From positions 44,027 through 108,026 of the forward strand of contig CAYLYX010000011.1 in the NCBI GenBank assembly GCA_964387945.1: a stretch of DNA of 64,000 bases. The letters are read 5' to 3'. The DNA comes from Parvicella sp964387945 (GTDB taxonomy: Bacteria > Bacteroidota > Bacteroidia > Flavobacteriales_D > Parvicellaceae). Shown here piece by piece: positions 1 to 8,031 of the stretch. Position 1 is the stretch's first letter. Every line of letters starts with the position of its first letter. A model generated the notes under the pieces. That model was given only the letters and a program-made list of their open reading frames with translations. It made no database searches and had not been told where the DNA came from. Position numbers and translations under genes: made by a program.

Positions 1-2
1 CG

Positions 3-104
3 GGTATGCAACACTTGCTTACTCGTTCAGGGTATCAATATTGTGGTGTGATTTACTTGGCGAGTGGGAATGAACGTCTGGCTTACGAGAAAGTAATGCG
101 TTAG
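3..104 (+). CDS. GNAT-family N-acetyltransferase, C-terminal fragment
   Basis: The reading frame is already open at the left edge and ends at a TAG, giving about 33 residues. The visible text (LLTRSGY, CGVIYLASG, ERLAYEK) matches the last beta-strands of GNAT acetyltransferases, where a 'GF/GY-xxCG-IIY-xxG-R-AYEK' ending is common. Most of the protein, including the acetyl-CoA loop, lies outside the window, so the substrate is unknown. Its stop overlaps the stop of the convergent gene that follows by 4 bases. Confidence 0.65.
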   Translation, partial: GMQHLLTRSGYQYCGVIYLASGNERLAYEKVMR

Positions 105-448
105 TCCTTGGGGTGCATGAGGTGTTTCTTCTCCGTATTTTTCCATTTTGCCTTCCAGTCCGCATCAGCATAGTAGATTTTAAGATTAGCTTTCCAATCT
201 GCATCTACGAAATAGACCTTGATTTTTGCTTTCCAGTCGGCATCGGTAAAGAACCATTTGCCATCATTGTCTCCAGCTTTCCAGTCGGCATCAACGGTGT
301 AGACAATCAAATCCGCCTTCCAATCGGCATCTACCACGTAAACTTTTACATCGGCCTTCCAGTCAGCGTCTACTTGATAAACTTTCTGAGCACTTGCGCC
401 TAGCACAAGCGAAAAGAGAAGAAGAAATGAAGCGATATACTTTTTCAT
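101..448 (-). CDS. Small secreted six-repeat protein, septoil-knot (DUF6150-like) type
   Basis: A 115-residue protein with a clear signal peptide (MKKY, hydrophobic core, ASAQ cleavage site at about residue 21). The rest is six near-copies of the unit DADWKA, each followed by a short stretch such as 'KVYFV' or 'LIVYT'; one unit is replaced by a longer Gly/Asp/Trp insert. Alternating 'xVYxVDADWKAD' strands are the signature I recall for the DUF6150 family, whose predicted structure is a deeply knotted (7-1, septoil) beta fold. Function is unknown for the family. It is probably periplasmic or extracellular. The family assignment is from memory of the repeat pattern; the repeats and signal peptide are directly visible. 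Confidence 0.8.
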   Translation of the reverse strand: MKKYIASFLLLFSLVLGASAQKVYQVDADWKADVKVYVVDADWKADLIVYTVDADWKAGDNDGKWFFTDADWKAKIKVYFVDADWKANLKIYYADADWKAKWKNTEKKHLMHPKD

Positions 449-484
449 AAGTTGAATTTTGAACTAAGATAGGTAAAAGTTGTC

Positions 485-1378
485 CTACTTTCCAGCATTG
501 ATTTCATCAATTTTTTCTTGGGCGTATTTCTTTGTTGAATTATCTCCGAATGACTTCATTTTTTCGTAGTACTTGATGGCATTTTCTAGGTCTCCTTTCT
601 GGCGATAAGCATGTGCTATGTTATTCAATACGATAGTATCGTTTGGATTTAGCTTTTCTGCATTTAACAGTATCTCCAAAGCTTCATCATATTTCTTGTC
701 AAGAATGTAGGTAATTCCAATATTTGACATGCTCTCAATATTCTCAGGATAGTATTCAAGTACGGTTTGCGCAATCTCACGCATGTTGATTAATAAATCG
801 TCATTGTAGGTGTCATATAGATCCATTTGATAGGACTGTACACAACTTAGGAAAAAAGTTTCTCCATCTTCTTTAGGGATGTTTTTGGTCCAAGTCCACT
901 CGTTTTCGTTCTTTTCGGAATACTTGATTGTTTCTATCAAAACGTTGGTGAAGGTTTCCCAATCTTCAATTTCTTTCAGCACATAAAGTTGTCCAAAGAT
1001 CATATCTAAACGATTGGGGTAGCGTTTTATTCCCTCGTTAATCTTATTGAAAGCCAAGGAAAGGTAGTTGTCATCGTACAGAGCATCTCCACCAAGATAA
1101 AATGTGTCGCTTTCGTTATAAGCGATGAAGTGTTCATCTGACCTAGGGTTATGAGTAAGACTTAGCACTTCCGTTTTAGACCTTTTGAAGTAGTAATTAA
1201 AATAAGAGGTGAGCAATTCTGGGTCGTGTGGATCTTCATTTTCCCACTTCTGAAGGATTTTTCTTGTTTTTGCGGTGTCGTTTTCCTGAAATGCCTGCAA
1301 GAAGTTGTCATAATTACTCTGGGCAACTAAGGAATAGCTACAAACTATACTGTAAAGAACGATTTGAACCTTTTTCAT
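485..1378 (-). CDS. Secreted TPR-repeat protein
   Basis: 297 residues beginning with a signal peptide (MKKVQIVLYSIVCSYSLVAQ). The last 100 residues hold at least two clean tetratricopeptide units: one around 'IGITYILDKKYDEALEIL', one around 'IAHAYRQKGDLENAIKYYEKM'. The middle is acidic and aromatic, with weaker helical repeats. TPR proteins of this sort act as protein-interaction scaffolds in the periplasm; no catalytic motif is seen. It stands 36 bp upstream (in its own direction) of the septoil-knot gene on the same strand, so they may be co-transcribed. Confidence 0.7.
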   Translation of the reverse strand: MKKVQIVLYSIVCSYSLVAQSNYDNFLQAFQENDTAKTRKILQKWENEDPHDPELLTSYFNYYFKRSKTEVLSLTHNPRSDEHFIAYNESDTFYLGGDALYDDNYLSLAFNKINEGIKRYPNRLDMIFGQLYVLKEIEDWETFTNVLIETIKYSEKNENEWTWTKNIPKEDGETFFLSCVQSYQMDLYDTYNDDLLINMREIAQTVLEYYPENIESMSNIGITYILDKKYDEALEILLNAEKLNPNDTIVLNNIAHAYRQKGDLENAIKYYEKMKSFGDNSTKKYAQEKIDEINAGK

Positions 1379-1488
1379 AGTTCAAACTTATTTAAAAGAA
1401 CTCAAATTTCATGAACGTTGTTTTATACGGATATGGATAGTTATTATTCGCGCTATTTGTCAGGTCAAACAAATGAGCTAGTCAATTC

Positions 1489-2112
1489 TCATTTCTCGGA
1501 CGAATGTGATTCAATGAAATGGTCATGAACCTTTTGGAAGAAGATAGAACAGAAATGAATATAGGTTCTTCGAATATAAAAACTACCAAAAAGGAGAACA
1601 ATAAGCTGAAAGAGCACACCAACGATCAGCAAGGTTTTAAAAGGTTCAACTGTAAAATCGTTTTCCCATAGGTAATTGATCAAGTTGATGGGAACCAAAG
1701 TAATTATTCCCACAGCTGCCATAATAACCAGAAATATAACTTGAGTTTGATCTTTAATCCTCACCTTAAACTGAATTCCTTCATACTTCGGGATGACCAT
1801 ACATTTTAAACGAATATCAAGTTGATTCCAAACTCCACCTCGCTTGCTTCGTATTTTTATCACTGGTTCTGGAGATTTTACGCTTACGTTCAACCTCCGA
1901 TGATAAAGTCCTGAGAATTTGCCGTGAAGGTCATCTATCAACTCACCATTCTCGGTCTTTGGACTCAAATAAACGCTCGTTTGCCGTCTGAAGTTTTCCT
2001 CGGATAAGTTAAAATGATAGTTGATTACAATTCGCTGAAAAGTTATTCTCTTCCAAAGCAATTTCCAGTAAGATATTGTCGGGATTTGACTCACAGAGTG
2101 AAGATAAAACAA
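1489..2112 (-). CDS. Hypothetical membrane protein
   Basis: About 207 residues with two hydrophobic segments in the C-terminal half (around 'VIFLVIMAAVGIITLVPINL' and 'LLIVGVLFQLIVLLFGSFYI') and a basic N-terminal domain without recognised motifs. The start is uncertain: the first in-frame candidate is a TTG at 2112, and no ATG lies upstream before a stop; the first ATG is far inside. It is divergent from fadH with an 87-bp gap that carries the fadH promoter. No family recognised. Confidence 0.5.
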   Translation of the reverse strand: MFYLHSVSQIPTISYWKLLWKRITFQRIVINYHFNLSEENFRRQTSVYLSPKTENGELIDDLHGKFSGLYHRRLNVSVKSPEPVIKIRSKRGGVWNQLDIRLKCMVIPKYEGIQFKVRIKDQTQVIFLVIMAAVGIITLVPINLINYLWENDFTVEPFKTLLIVGVLFQLIVLLFGSFYIRRTYIHFCSIFFQKVHDHFIESHSSEK

Positions 2113-2169
2113 AATGATCGATTTGAAAAGAATATATTATGCCTGCATACCTTTTTTGAATAGATTACT

Positions 2170-2177
2170 TACATTTG
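2170..2177 (+). promoter_or_regulatory. -7 promoter box (TACATTTG) for fadH
   Basis: Exact match to the Bacteroidota primary-sigma -7 consensus TAnnTTTG, 22 bp before the fadH ATG. A well-spaced TTG -33 element is not present, so only the -7 half is supported. Confidence 0.5.
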
Positions 2178-2199
2178 TGTACACAACTAAAAGTCAATT

Positions 2200-4224
2200 A
2201 TGAGCACATCATACCCAAAGTTATTTGAACCGCTAGATCTTGGTTTTACAACGCTAAAGAACAGAGTGATCATGGGGTCAATGCACACCGGATTGGAAGA
2301 AATGAAGGGAGGTTATGACCGCATGGCAGCCTTCTATGGAGAGCGTGCAAAGGGAGGTGTTGGACTCATTGTTACTGGAGGAATTGCACCAAATACCGCT
2401 GGATGGGTGAGCCCTTTTGCCAGCAAGCTAACCAATAGTAGAACAGCCAATAAGCATAAAGTGGTGACAAAGGCTGTGCATGACAATGGCGGAAAGATTT
2501 GTCTTCAAATTTTGCATACGGGAAGATACGGTTATCATCCGTTCGCAGTGGCTCCAAGTAGATTAAAGGCTCCCATTTCACCGTTTAAGCCTTGGGCATT
2601 GAGCAAGAGAGGGGTTGAAAAAACAATTAAAGATTACGCAAGATGCGCCAAATTGGCAAGAGAAGCGGGCTATGATGGAGTAGAAGTGATGGGTAGTGAA
2701 GGGTATCTGATCAATCAGTTTATTGCTGCTAAAACAAACAAACGTACAGACGAGTGGGGTGGAAGCTATGAGAATAGAATGAAATTTCCATTAGAAATCG
2801 TCAAAAGAATCCGACAAGAAGTGGGAGATGACTTCATCATTATCTTTCGTTTGTCTATGCTCGATTTGGTCCCCGGTGGAAGCAGTTGGGATGAAGTGGT
2901 TTTGTTGGCCAAAGAACTAGAAAAAGCTGGTGTCAACATCATTAATACAGGAATTGGTTGGCACGAAGCTAGAATACCAACCATCGCCACCATGGTTCCA
3001 CGAGCTGCCTTTTCTTGGGTGACTAAAAAGATGATGGGTGAAGTGAAGATTCCTTTGGTGACCACCAATAGAATTAATGACCCGGGCGTGGCAGAGGAGG
3101 TATTGCAGGAAGGTTGTGCAGATATGATCTCCATGGCTAGACCTTTCTTGGCAGATGCAGAACTAATGAACAAAGCCGAGCAGGGTAGGGAAGATGAAAT
3201 CAATACCTGTATTGGTTGTAATCAGGCGTGTTTGGATCACATTTTCAAGAGAAAAACAGCTACTTGTTTGGTTAACCCTAGAGCTTGTCATGAAACGGAG
3301 TTGAACTATATTAAAACCAACCAACCAAAAAAGATCGCTGTCGTAGGAGCGGGACCAGCTGGACTAACCGTTTCCACCATAGCAGCAGAAAGAGGACATG
3401 AAGTCACGTTGTTTGATGCAGCAGATGAAATCGGAGGACAATTTAACATCGCAAAACAAATCCCCGGTAAGGAAGAGTTTTATGAAACGCTGAGGTATTA
3501 CAGAAAGCAAATTGAATTGCACAATGTGAAGTTAGCGCTCGGGAAAAAAGTTGGAATTGAGGATTTACAAGGATTCGATGAAGTGGTGGTGGCAACAGGT
3601 ATCACGCCACGAAAACCAAAAATTGAAGGCATTGATCATGAAAAAGTACTTTCCTACATAGAAGTATTGAAGGAGAAAAAGCCTGTTGGTAAGCGCGTAG
3701 CGATTATTGGAGCAGGTGGAATTGGTTTTGACACAGCTGAATACCTTACCCATGAAGGAAAATCACCTTCTCTTGATGTTCAGAAGTTTCTTAAAGAATG
3801 GGGGATTGATCCTACCAATGAAGTACGCTCTGGAATTGAAGGAATTGAACCGCAACCAGAACCATCGCCAAGAGAAGTTTATCTATTGCAACGTAAAGAA
3901 ACAAAAGTGGGTGCAGGACTCGGGAAAACAACTGGTTGGATTCACCGTGTTTCGTTGAAGAATAAGAACGTAAAAATGGTTAATGGTGTTTCCTACGACA
4001 AAATTGACGATAAGGGACTTCACGTAACGATCAAAAATGAATCACAGGTGTTGGAAGTGGATAACGTAGTAATTTGTGCAGGTCAGTTGTCTAAGAACGA
4101 ACTGTATCAACCGCTCCTGGATAAAGGTATTTCAACGCATTTGATTGGTGGTGCATTCCAAGCAGGAGAGTTAGATGCCAAACGTGCCATTGAGCAAGGC
4201 GCTAAACTGGCGGCTAAGTTGTAG
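2200..4224 (+). CDS. fadH: NADPH-dependent 2,4-dienoyl-CoA reductase (FadH)
   Basis: 674 residues, the usual length of FadH. The N-terminal half is an old-yellow-enzyme TIM barrel that binds FMN (LFEPLDLG..LKNRVIMGSM at the start; RTDEWGGSYENR near 187). The cysteine cluster CIGCNQAC plus CLVNPRA (about residues 337-360) supplies the 4Fe-4S ligands. The C-terminal half has two dinucleotide folds: GAGPAGL near 382 for FAD and GAGGIGFDTAEYL near 504 for NADPH. The enzyme reduces 2,4-dienoyl-CoA intermediates in beta-oxidation of unsaturated fatty acids, in the cytoplasm. It appears to be a single-gene unit with its own promoter. Related OYE/flavin fusion oxidoreductases (trimethylamine dehydrogenase type) look similar, but the motifs favour FadH. 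Confidence 0.9.
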   Translation: MSTSYPKLFEPLDLGFTTLKNRVIMGSMHTGLEEMKGGYDRMAAFYGERAKGGVGLIVTGGIAPNTAGWVSPFASKLTNSRTANKHKVVTKAVHDNGGKICLQILHTGRYGYHPFAVAPSRLKAPISPFKPWALSKRGVEKTIKDYARCAKLAREAGYDGVEVMGSEGYLINQFIAAKTNKRTDEWGGSYENRMKFPLEIVKRIRQEVGDDFIIIFRLSMLDLVPGGSSWDEVVLLAKELEKAGVNIINTGIGWHEARIPTIATMVPRAAFSWVTKKMMGEVKIPLVTTNRINDPGVAEEVLQEGCADMISMARPFLADAELMNKAEQGREDEINTCIGCNQACLDHIFKRKTATCLVNPRACHETELNYIKTNQPKKIAVVGAGPAGLTVSTIAAERGHEVTLFDAADEIGGQFNIAKQIPGKEEFYETLRYYRKQIELHNVKLALGKKVGIEDLQGFDEVVVATGITPRKPKIEGIDHEKVLSYIEVLKEKKPVGKRVAIIGAGGIGFDTAEYLTHEGKSPSLDVQKFLKEWGIDPTNEVRSGIEGIEPQPEPSPREVYLLQRKETKVGAGLGKTTGWIHRVSLKNKNVKMVNGVSYDKIDDKGLHVTIKNESQVLEVDNVVICAGQLSKNELYQPLLDKGISTHLIGGAFQAGELDAKRAIEQGAKLAAKL

Positions 4225-4263
4225 TGAGTCGTATTTACAATTAAGTTTCTAAATTTACCCGCT

Positions 4264-7116
4264 GTGGGTGTTAGAAATTTTATTCTCTGTTTTCTTGTTT
4301 TATCCGGTGTCTCGTACTTCGCTCAAAACCCTGCGCACTATTTCATAGGAGACCAAAAGCTTTCTGGAATAAAAATTTATGACCTTATTCAGGATAACAG
4401 CAATGATTATTGGTTTGCCACCAATCAAGGGTTGTATCTATTTGATGGTTATAATTTCTCTGCCTATGAAAATGAACTCGTGCAGAACAGTTCAATCTTT
4501 AACCTCAGGAAGACCGAAGACGGAACCATTTATTTTAATGATCTAAAGAAACAGGTTTTTAGTATCAAAGAGGGCAAAGTTGAGTTGTTTCATTACATCG
4601 AAGGCAATGAAGTTTACCTCAACACCTTTTTGGAAACGCACAAAAACATGGTTTACATCCAAACGGAAAGTCTTACCATCATCGATGGTGATACCACCAA
4701 TCTCGACTATGACTTTGCCGGTAGCAAAATTTCATTTAGAGTATTTGAAGACGGCTCCACTTTTTGTGCTTCTCAGAAACACACAGGAATCTATGCTGAT
4801 GGTAAAATTGTTGAGGCAGAACTTTTTACTGAAGAAGATACCTCATTGATGCCAACCGCTTGGATAAACGTTGAAAATACCGAGTATGCAATTGATCAGA
4901 ACTCAATGAAGTTATACAGTTATGATCTCAAAACGGATGAGTTTACATTTGTCAAACAGTTGAATTCTGAGTTGAACGAAACTGCATTGCGTCTTTACAA
5001 AGTCAAGGACCAAATATGGATGGCAGGGAATAGAAACGGTGTTTTTGCTTTTGATTTTGATTGGAACGAGTTGAACAATGGACTACCCTTATTTAATGAG
5101 TACTTTATTTCAGATGTTTACGTAGATCATGAAGAAAATGTTTTGATCAGTACGTTTGACAAAGGAGTGATGGTGGTTCCAGACCTTCAGCACAAGGAGT
5201 TTGTTTTGCAGAGTGGTGCTCAAATCGTGGACTTTAGTTATGATTCAGACAGTACGCTTTTTATCGGAACAAGTTCAGGAGAATTGATTGCTAAGAACAT
5301 CTATTCGCTTCAAGAAAAGCTTCTTTACACCTCGTCTAACGCAAAGCCGATAGAGCATATCTATTATGCTAAGGATCAGACGCAATTATTATTCTCTTCA
5401 CCCAAAGGTTTTGTTGCTGCTCTTTGGACAAAAGGTTACCTTGAAATTTTGGATGAATACGCTGGTTCGATCAAATCAGCTACAATTGATGAAAAAAACT
5501 GTTTGGTAGCGCTCAATAGTGGGATTAAATCTGCTAATTTGTTATCTCCCGATGCGCTAAAAAGTCTGGGGCCACAGGAAAGAGCCTATGATGTGGCAAT
5601 AGATGAAACCACAGCAACCATTTATGCCGTTTATGCTACCGGACTCAGAATGCTGAATCCACAAGGAGAACTTTACGAGGAGAATTCTGAGGGTGAAGTC
5701 TCAGCGTTATGTGCAGAAACGGTTGGTGGTAACGTTTATGTGGGAACAGCAAATGGTAGTATTCTCGTTTTTTCCTCGGATAAACTCATCGATGAAATCA
5801 AGGTAAATGCAGCTGTAAGGGTATTGGCTTCGAATGGTCAGTATTTGTTTGTTAGAACTTTGAAAGAAGCGTTTCTACTTGATGTTTCAACGCATGAATT
5901 AACGCCTCTCAAGAGTTCGCTAGGGTACGATGAAAGTAAGATCATTGATGCGCAATTGGATGATAGTCTGTTGGTTTTGTCAAAATCTAATAAGATTAGT
6001 ATACAGCCTATTAATAGGATAGAAAAGGACTTTCCTAAGCTAGAAGTATCCATTGCTGGATTCTTTAAAAATGGCATTCCAACGCTCGAAACCTCATTTG
6101 ATTATTCAAGTTCTTCCTACGCAGTTGCTTTTGAGGTAAACACGATTCGCTATGCTGATCTGGTGAAGTATCGCTATCAGCTAAAAGGTTTTGAAGAAGA
6201 CTGGAAATACTTAGATTATACGGATCATTTCGTGAACTTTGGTTCCTTACCCGCTGGCTCGTACACGGTTATTGTGCAAGCCATAAATGGAGATGTTGTA
6301 TCTGGCAGTGCTACATTTTCGTTTGAGATTGATGCCCCTTTTTACCAAAAGGCCTGGTTCTATTTCTTTATTATGCTAATCATTGCTATTGGGTTTTATG
6401 TGGTATATCGAATCCGAATAAAGGCGATAAACAAGAAAAACTTAGCGCTAGTAGAAAAGCAAAAGATGCAAACGAATCTCCTGGAAATGGAACTCAAAGC
6501 ACTTCGGAGTCAAATGAATCCGCATTTCATATTTAATTCCTTAAACTCCATCCAAAATTTAGTACTCAAAGAGGATATTGATAACTCCTACGATTATTTG
6601 GTGCTCTTTGCAAAGTTGGTAAGAAATACGCTCAACTATTCTGATTTACACGCTATTCCTATCGAAAAGGAAATTGAGTTTCTTACAATTTATTTGTCTT
6701 TGGAGCAACTGAGGTTTAAGAAAGATTTTACTTATGAGATCAATTATGAAGGGTTAGAAGATTTTAGTGTTCCACCGCTTATCATTCAACCTTTTGTAGA
6801 GAATGCTTTGGTACATGGGTTATTGCATAAGGAAGGGGCAAAGCACCTGAATATTACGTTTAGACTAGGCAAACACCTTTCTTGCATCATAACAGATAAT
6901 GGAGTAGGGAGGGCGCAAGCAAAAGCGATTGCTGAACGTTCTAAGTTAAGTGAACATAAATCATTTGCAATGAACGCAATTCAACAGCGATTGGACCTGC
7001 TCAATAAACAGTTAGAAGAGGATGCTGGAAGTTTTGTTGTTGAAGATTTGTTCGAGAATGGGAAACCTGTTGGAACTAGGGTAGAAGTAATACTTCCTGT
7101 GGAGCGAAATTATTAG
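4264..7116 (+). CDS. LytS-type sensor histidine kinase with beta-propeller and Y_Y_Y domain
   Basis: 950 residues from a GTG start, with signal peptide (FILCFLVLSGVSYFAQ). Residues 25-600 form a large extracytoplasmic propeller; a first blade reads 'IYDLIQDNSNDYWFATNQGLYLFDGYNF', as in the ligand-sensing propellers of Bacteroidota hybrid sensors. A Y_Y_Y domain follows (about 610-695, 'YRYQLKGFEEDWKYLDY'), then a transmembrane helix (about 697-718), a coiled coil, and a His_kinase domain with QMNPHFIFNSLNSIQ (phosphoacceptor His754) and the ATP-site motifs PFVENALVHG and DNGVGR. It autophosphorylates and passes the phosphate to the LytTR regulator encoded 70 bp downstream. The ligand is unknown. 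Confidence 0.9.
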   Translation: MGVRNFILCFLVLSGVSYFAQNPAHYFIGDQKLSGIKIYDLIQDNSNDYWFATNQGLYLFDGYNFSAYENELVQNSSIFNLRKTEDGTIYFNDLKKQVFSIKEGKVELFHYIEGNEVYLNTFLETHKNMVYIQTESLTIIDGDTTNLDYDFAGSKISFRVFEDGSTFCASQKHTGIYADGKIVEAELFTEEDTSLMPTAWINVENTEYAIDQNSMKLYSYDLKTDEFTFVKQLNSELNETALRLYKVKDQIWMAGNRNGVFAFDFDWNELNNGLPLFNEYFISDVYVDHEENVLISTFDKGVMVVPDLQHKEFVLQSGAQIVDFSYDSDSTLFIGTSSGELIAKNIYSLQEKLLYTSSNAKPIEHIYYAKDQTQLLFSSPKGFVAALWTKGYLEILDEYAGSIKSATIDEKNCLVALNSGIKSANLLSPDALKSLGPQERAYDVAIDETTATIYAVYATGLRMLNPQGELYEENSEGEVSALCAETVGGNVYVGTANGSILVFSSDKLIDEIKVNAAVRVLASNGQYLFVRTLKEAFLLDVSTHELTPLKSSLGYDESKIIDAQLDDSLLVLSKSNKISIQPINRIEKDFPKLEVSIAGFFKNGIPTLETSFDYSSSSYAVAFEVNTIRYADLVKYRYQLKGFEEDWKYLDYTDHFVNFGSLPAGSYTVIVQAINGDVVSGSATFSFEIDAPFYQKAWFYFFIMLIIAIGFYVVYRIRIKAINKKNLALVEKQKMQTNLLEMELKALRSQMNPHFIFNSLNSIQNLVLKEDIDNSYDYLVLFAKLVRNTLNYSDLHAIPIEKEIEFLTIYLSLEQLRFKKDFTYEINYEGLEDFSVPPLIIQPFVENALVHGLLHKEGAKHLNITFRLGKHLSCIITDNGVGRAQAKAIAERSKLSEHKSFAMNAIQQRLDLLNKQLEEDAGSFVVEDLFENGKPVGTRVEVILPVERNY

Positions 7117-7186
7117 TTGGTTAATTGGTATGGGACTTTGGTAAAATCGATACAGACAAATTTTAAGTAAGAACGATATTTGAAAC

Positions 7187-7951
7187 ATGAACAAGATCAA
7201 GGCCTTAGTAATTGACGATGAAGAAGCAGCCAGAGATGTACTGATCAGCTTGTTGAGACGAAGTTCTTTTGAGTTTGAATGGATCAAATCGGGAGAGAAC
7301 GTTCCACAAGCAGTCGAACTCATTAAGGAGCATCAACCAGATGTGGTGTTCTCCGATGTTCAAATGCCGCAGTACGCAGGTTATGAAATCGCTTCATTCT
7401 TTGATGAAATGCCTTGTGATCTGGTTTTCGTAACAGCTTTTGATAAATATGCGATCAAAGCGTTTGAACTAAGCGCTGTGGACTATTTGGTCAAACCCGT
7501 TGAGCGGTCTCGATTGTACGCAGCGCTTGAGCGAATAGAACAGAATATAGACCAAAAGAAAGCTGTAGAGAATTATCAGGTGTTGCTCAATATGGTTCAA
7601 AAGAAAGAACTAGGAACTATTGTAATTTCTGAACTTAGTGAAGGACAAGTAAAAAAGCACATTATTTCACTCAAAGATATTATTGCTTTAGAGGCTATGC
7701 GGGCTTATACGCAGCTACACCTTATTGATGGAAAGACGTTGGTTGTAAGTCGGAATATGAAGCAACTAGAAGATCGACTTCCAATGGATGAGCAGTTCTT
7801 TCGGTCACATCGTTCATGGATTATTAACCTTGAGCACGTTAAGAGTTTCAATCTAGGTGCAGGTGAAGCGTTGATGAGTTCAGATTTAGTAACCAAACTT
7901 TCCAAGAATTGTCAGTCAGAGCTTGAAAGTAGGTTCAATTCTTCTTCGTAA
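7187..7951 (+). CDS. LytTR-family response regulator
   Basis: 254 residues. The receiver domain (1-120) has the acidic pair DDEE at 10-13, the phosphoacceptor Asp57 in FSDVQMP, and the conserved Lys in 'YLVKPVE'. The C-terminal domain (about 150-250) is LytTR: 'IALEAMRAYTQLHLIDGKTLVVSRNMKQLEDRLP' style text followed by 'FFRSHRSWIINLEHV', the usual DNA-binding fold of AlgR/AgrA/LytR. It is the cognate partner of the LytS-like kinase just upstream. Targets are not known; the secreted LRR genes directly downstream are plausible by position only. Confidence 0.92.
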   Translation: MNKIKALVIDDEEAARDVLISLLRRSSFEFEWIKSGENVPQAVELIKEHQPDVVFSDVQMPQYAGYEIASFFDEMPCDLVFVTAFDKYAIKAFELSAVDYLVKPVERSRLYAALERIEQNIDQKKAVENYQVLLNMVQKKELGTIVISELSEGQVKKHIISLKDIIALEAMRAYTQLHLIDGKTLVVSRNMKQLEDRLPMDEQFFRSHRSWIINLEHVKSFNLGAGEALMSSDLVTKLSKNCQSELESRFNSSS

Positions 7952-8031
7952 AACGAAAATCATCCTTTGTAAAACATATGGTTTATTAGCTGAAAAGTGT
8001 TCCTATTCTTGTATGAACAAACTAATGAACC

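Noticed and set aside
101..400. Regular repeats that might suggest a CRISPR-like or satellite array
   Set aside because: The repeat is at protein level (DADWKA units) in a clean signal-peptide-bearing gene; unit spacing and DNA identity do not fit CRISPR.
113..403. Open frame on the opposite strand of the septoil-knot gene
   Set aside because: Its length follows from the repeat structure of the real gene; no start context or family features.
2766..3203. Long antisense frame inside fadH
   Set aside because: Shadow of a strongly conserved coding region with clear codon bias on the other strand.
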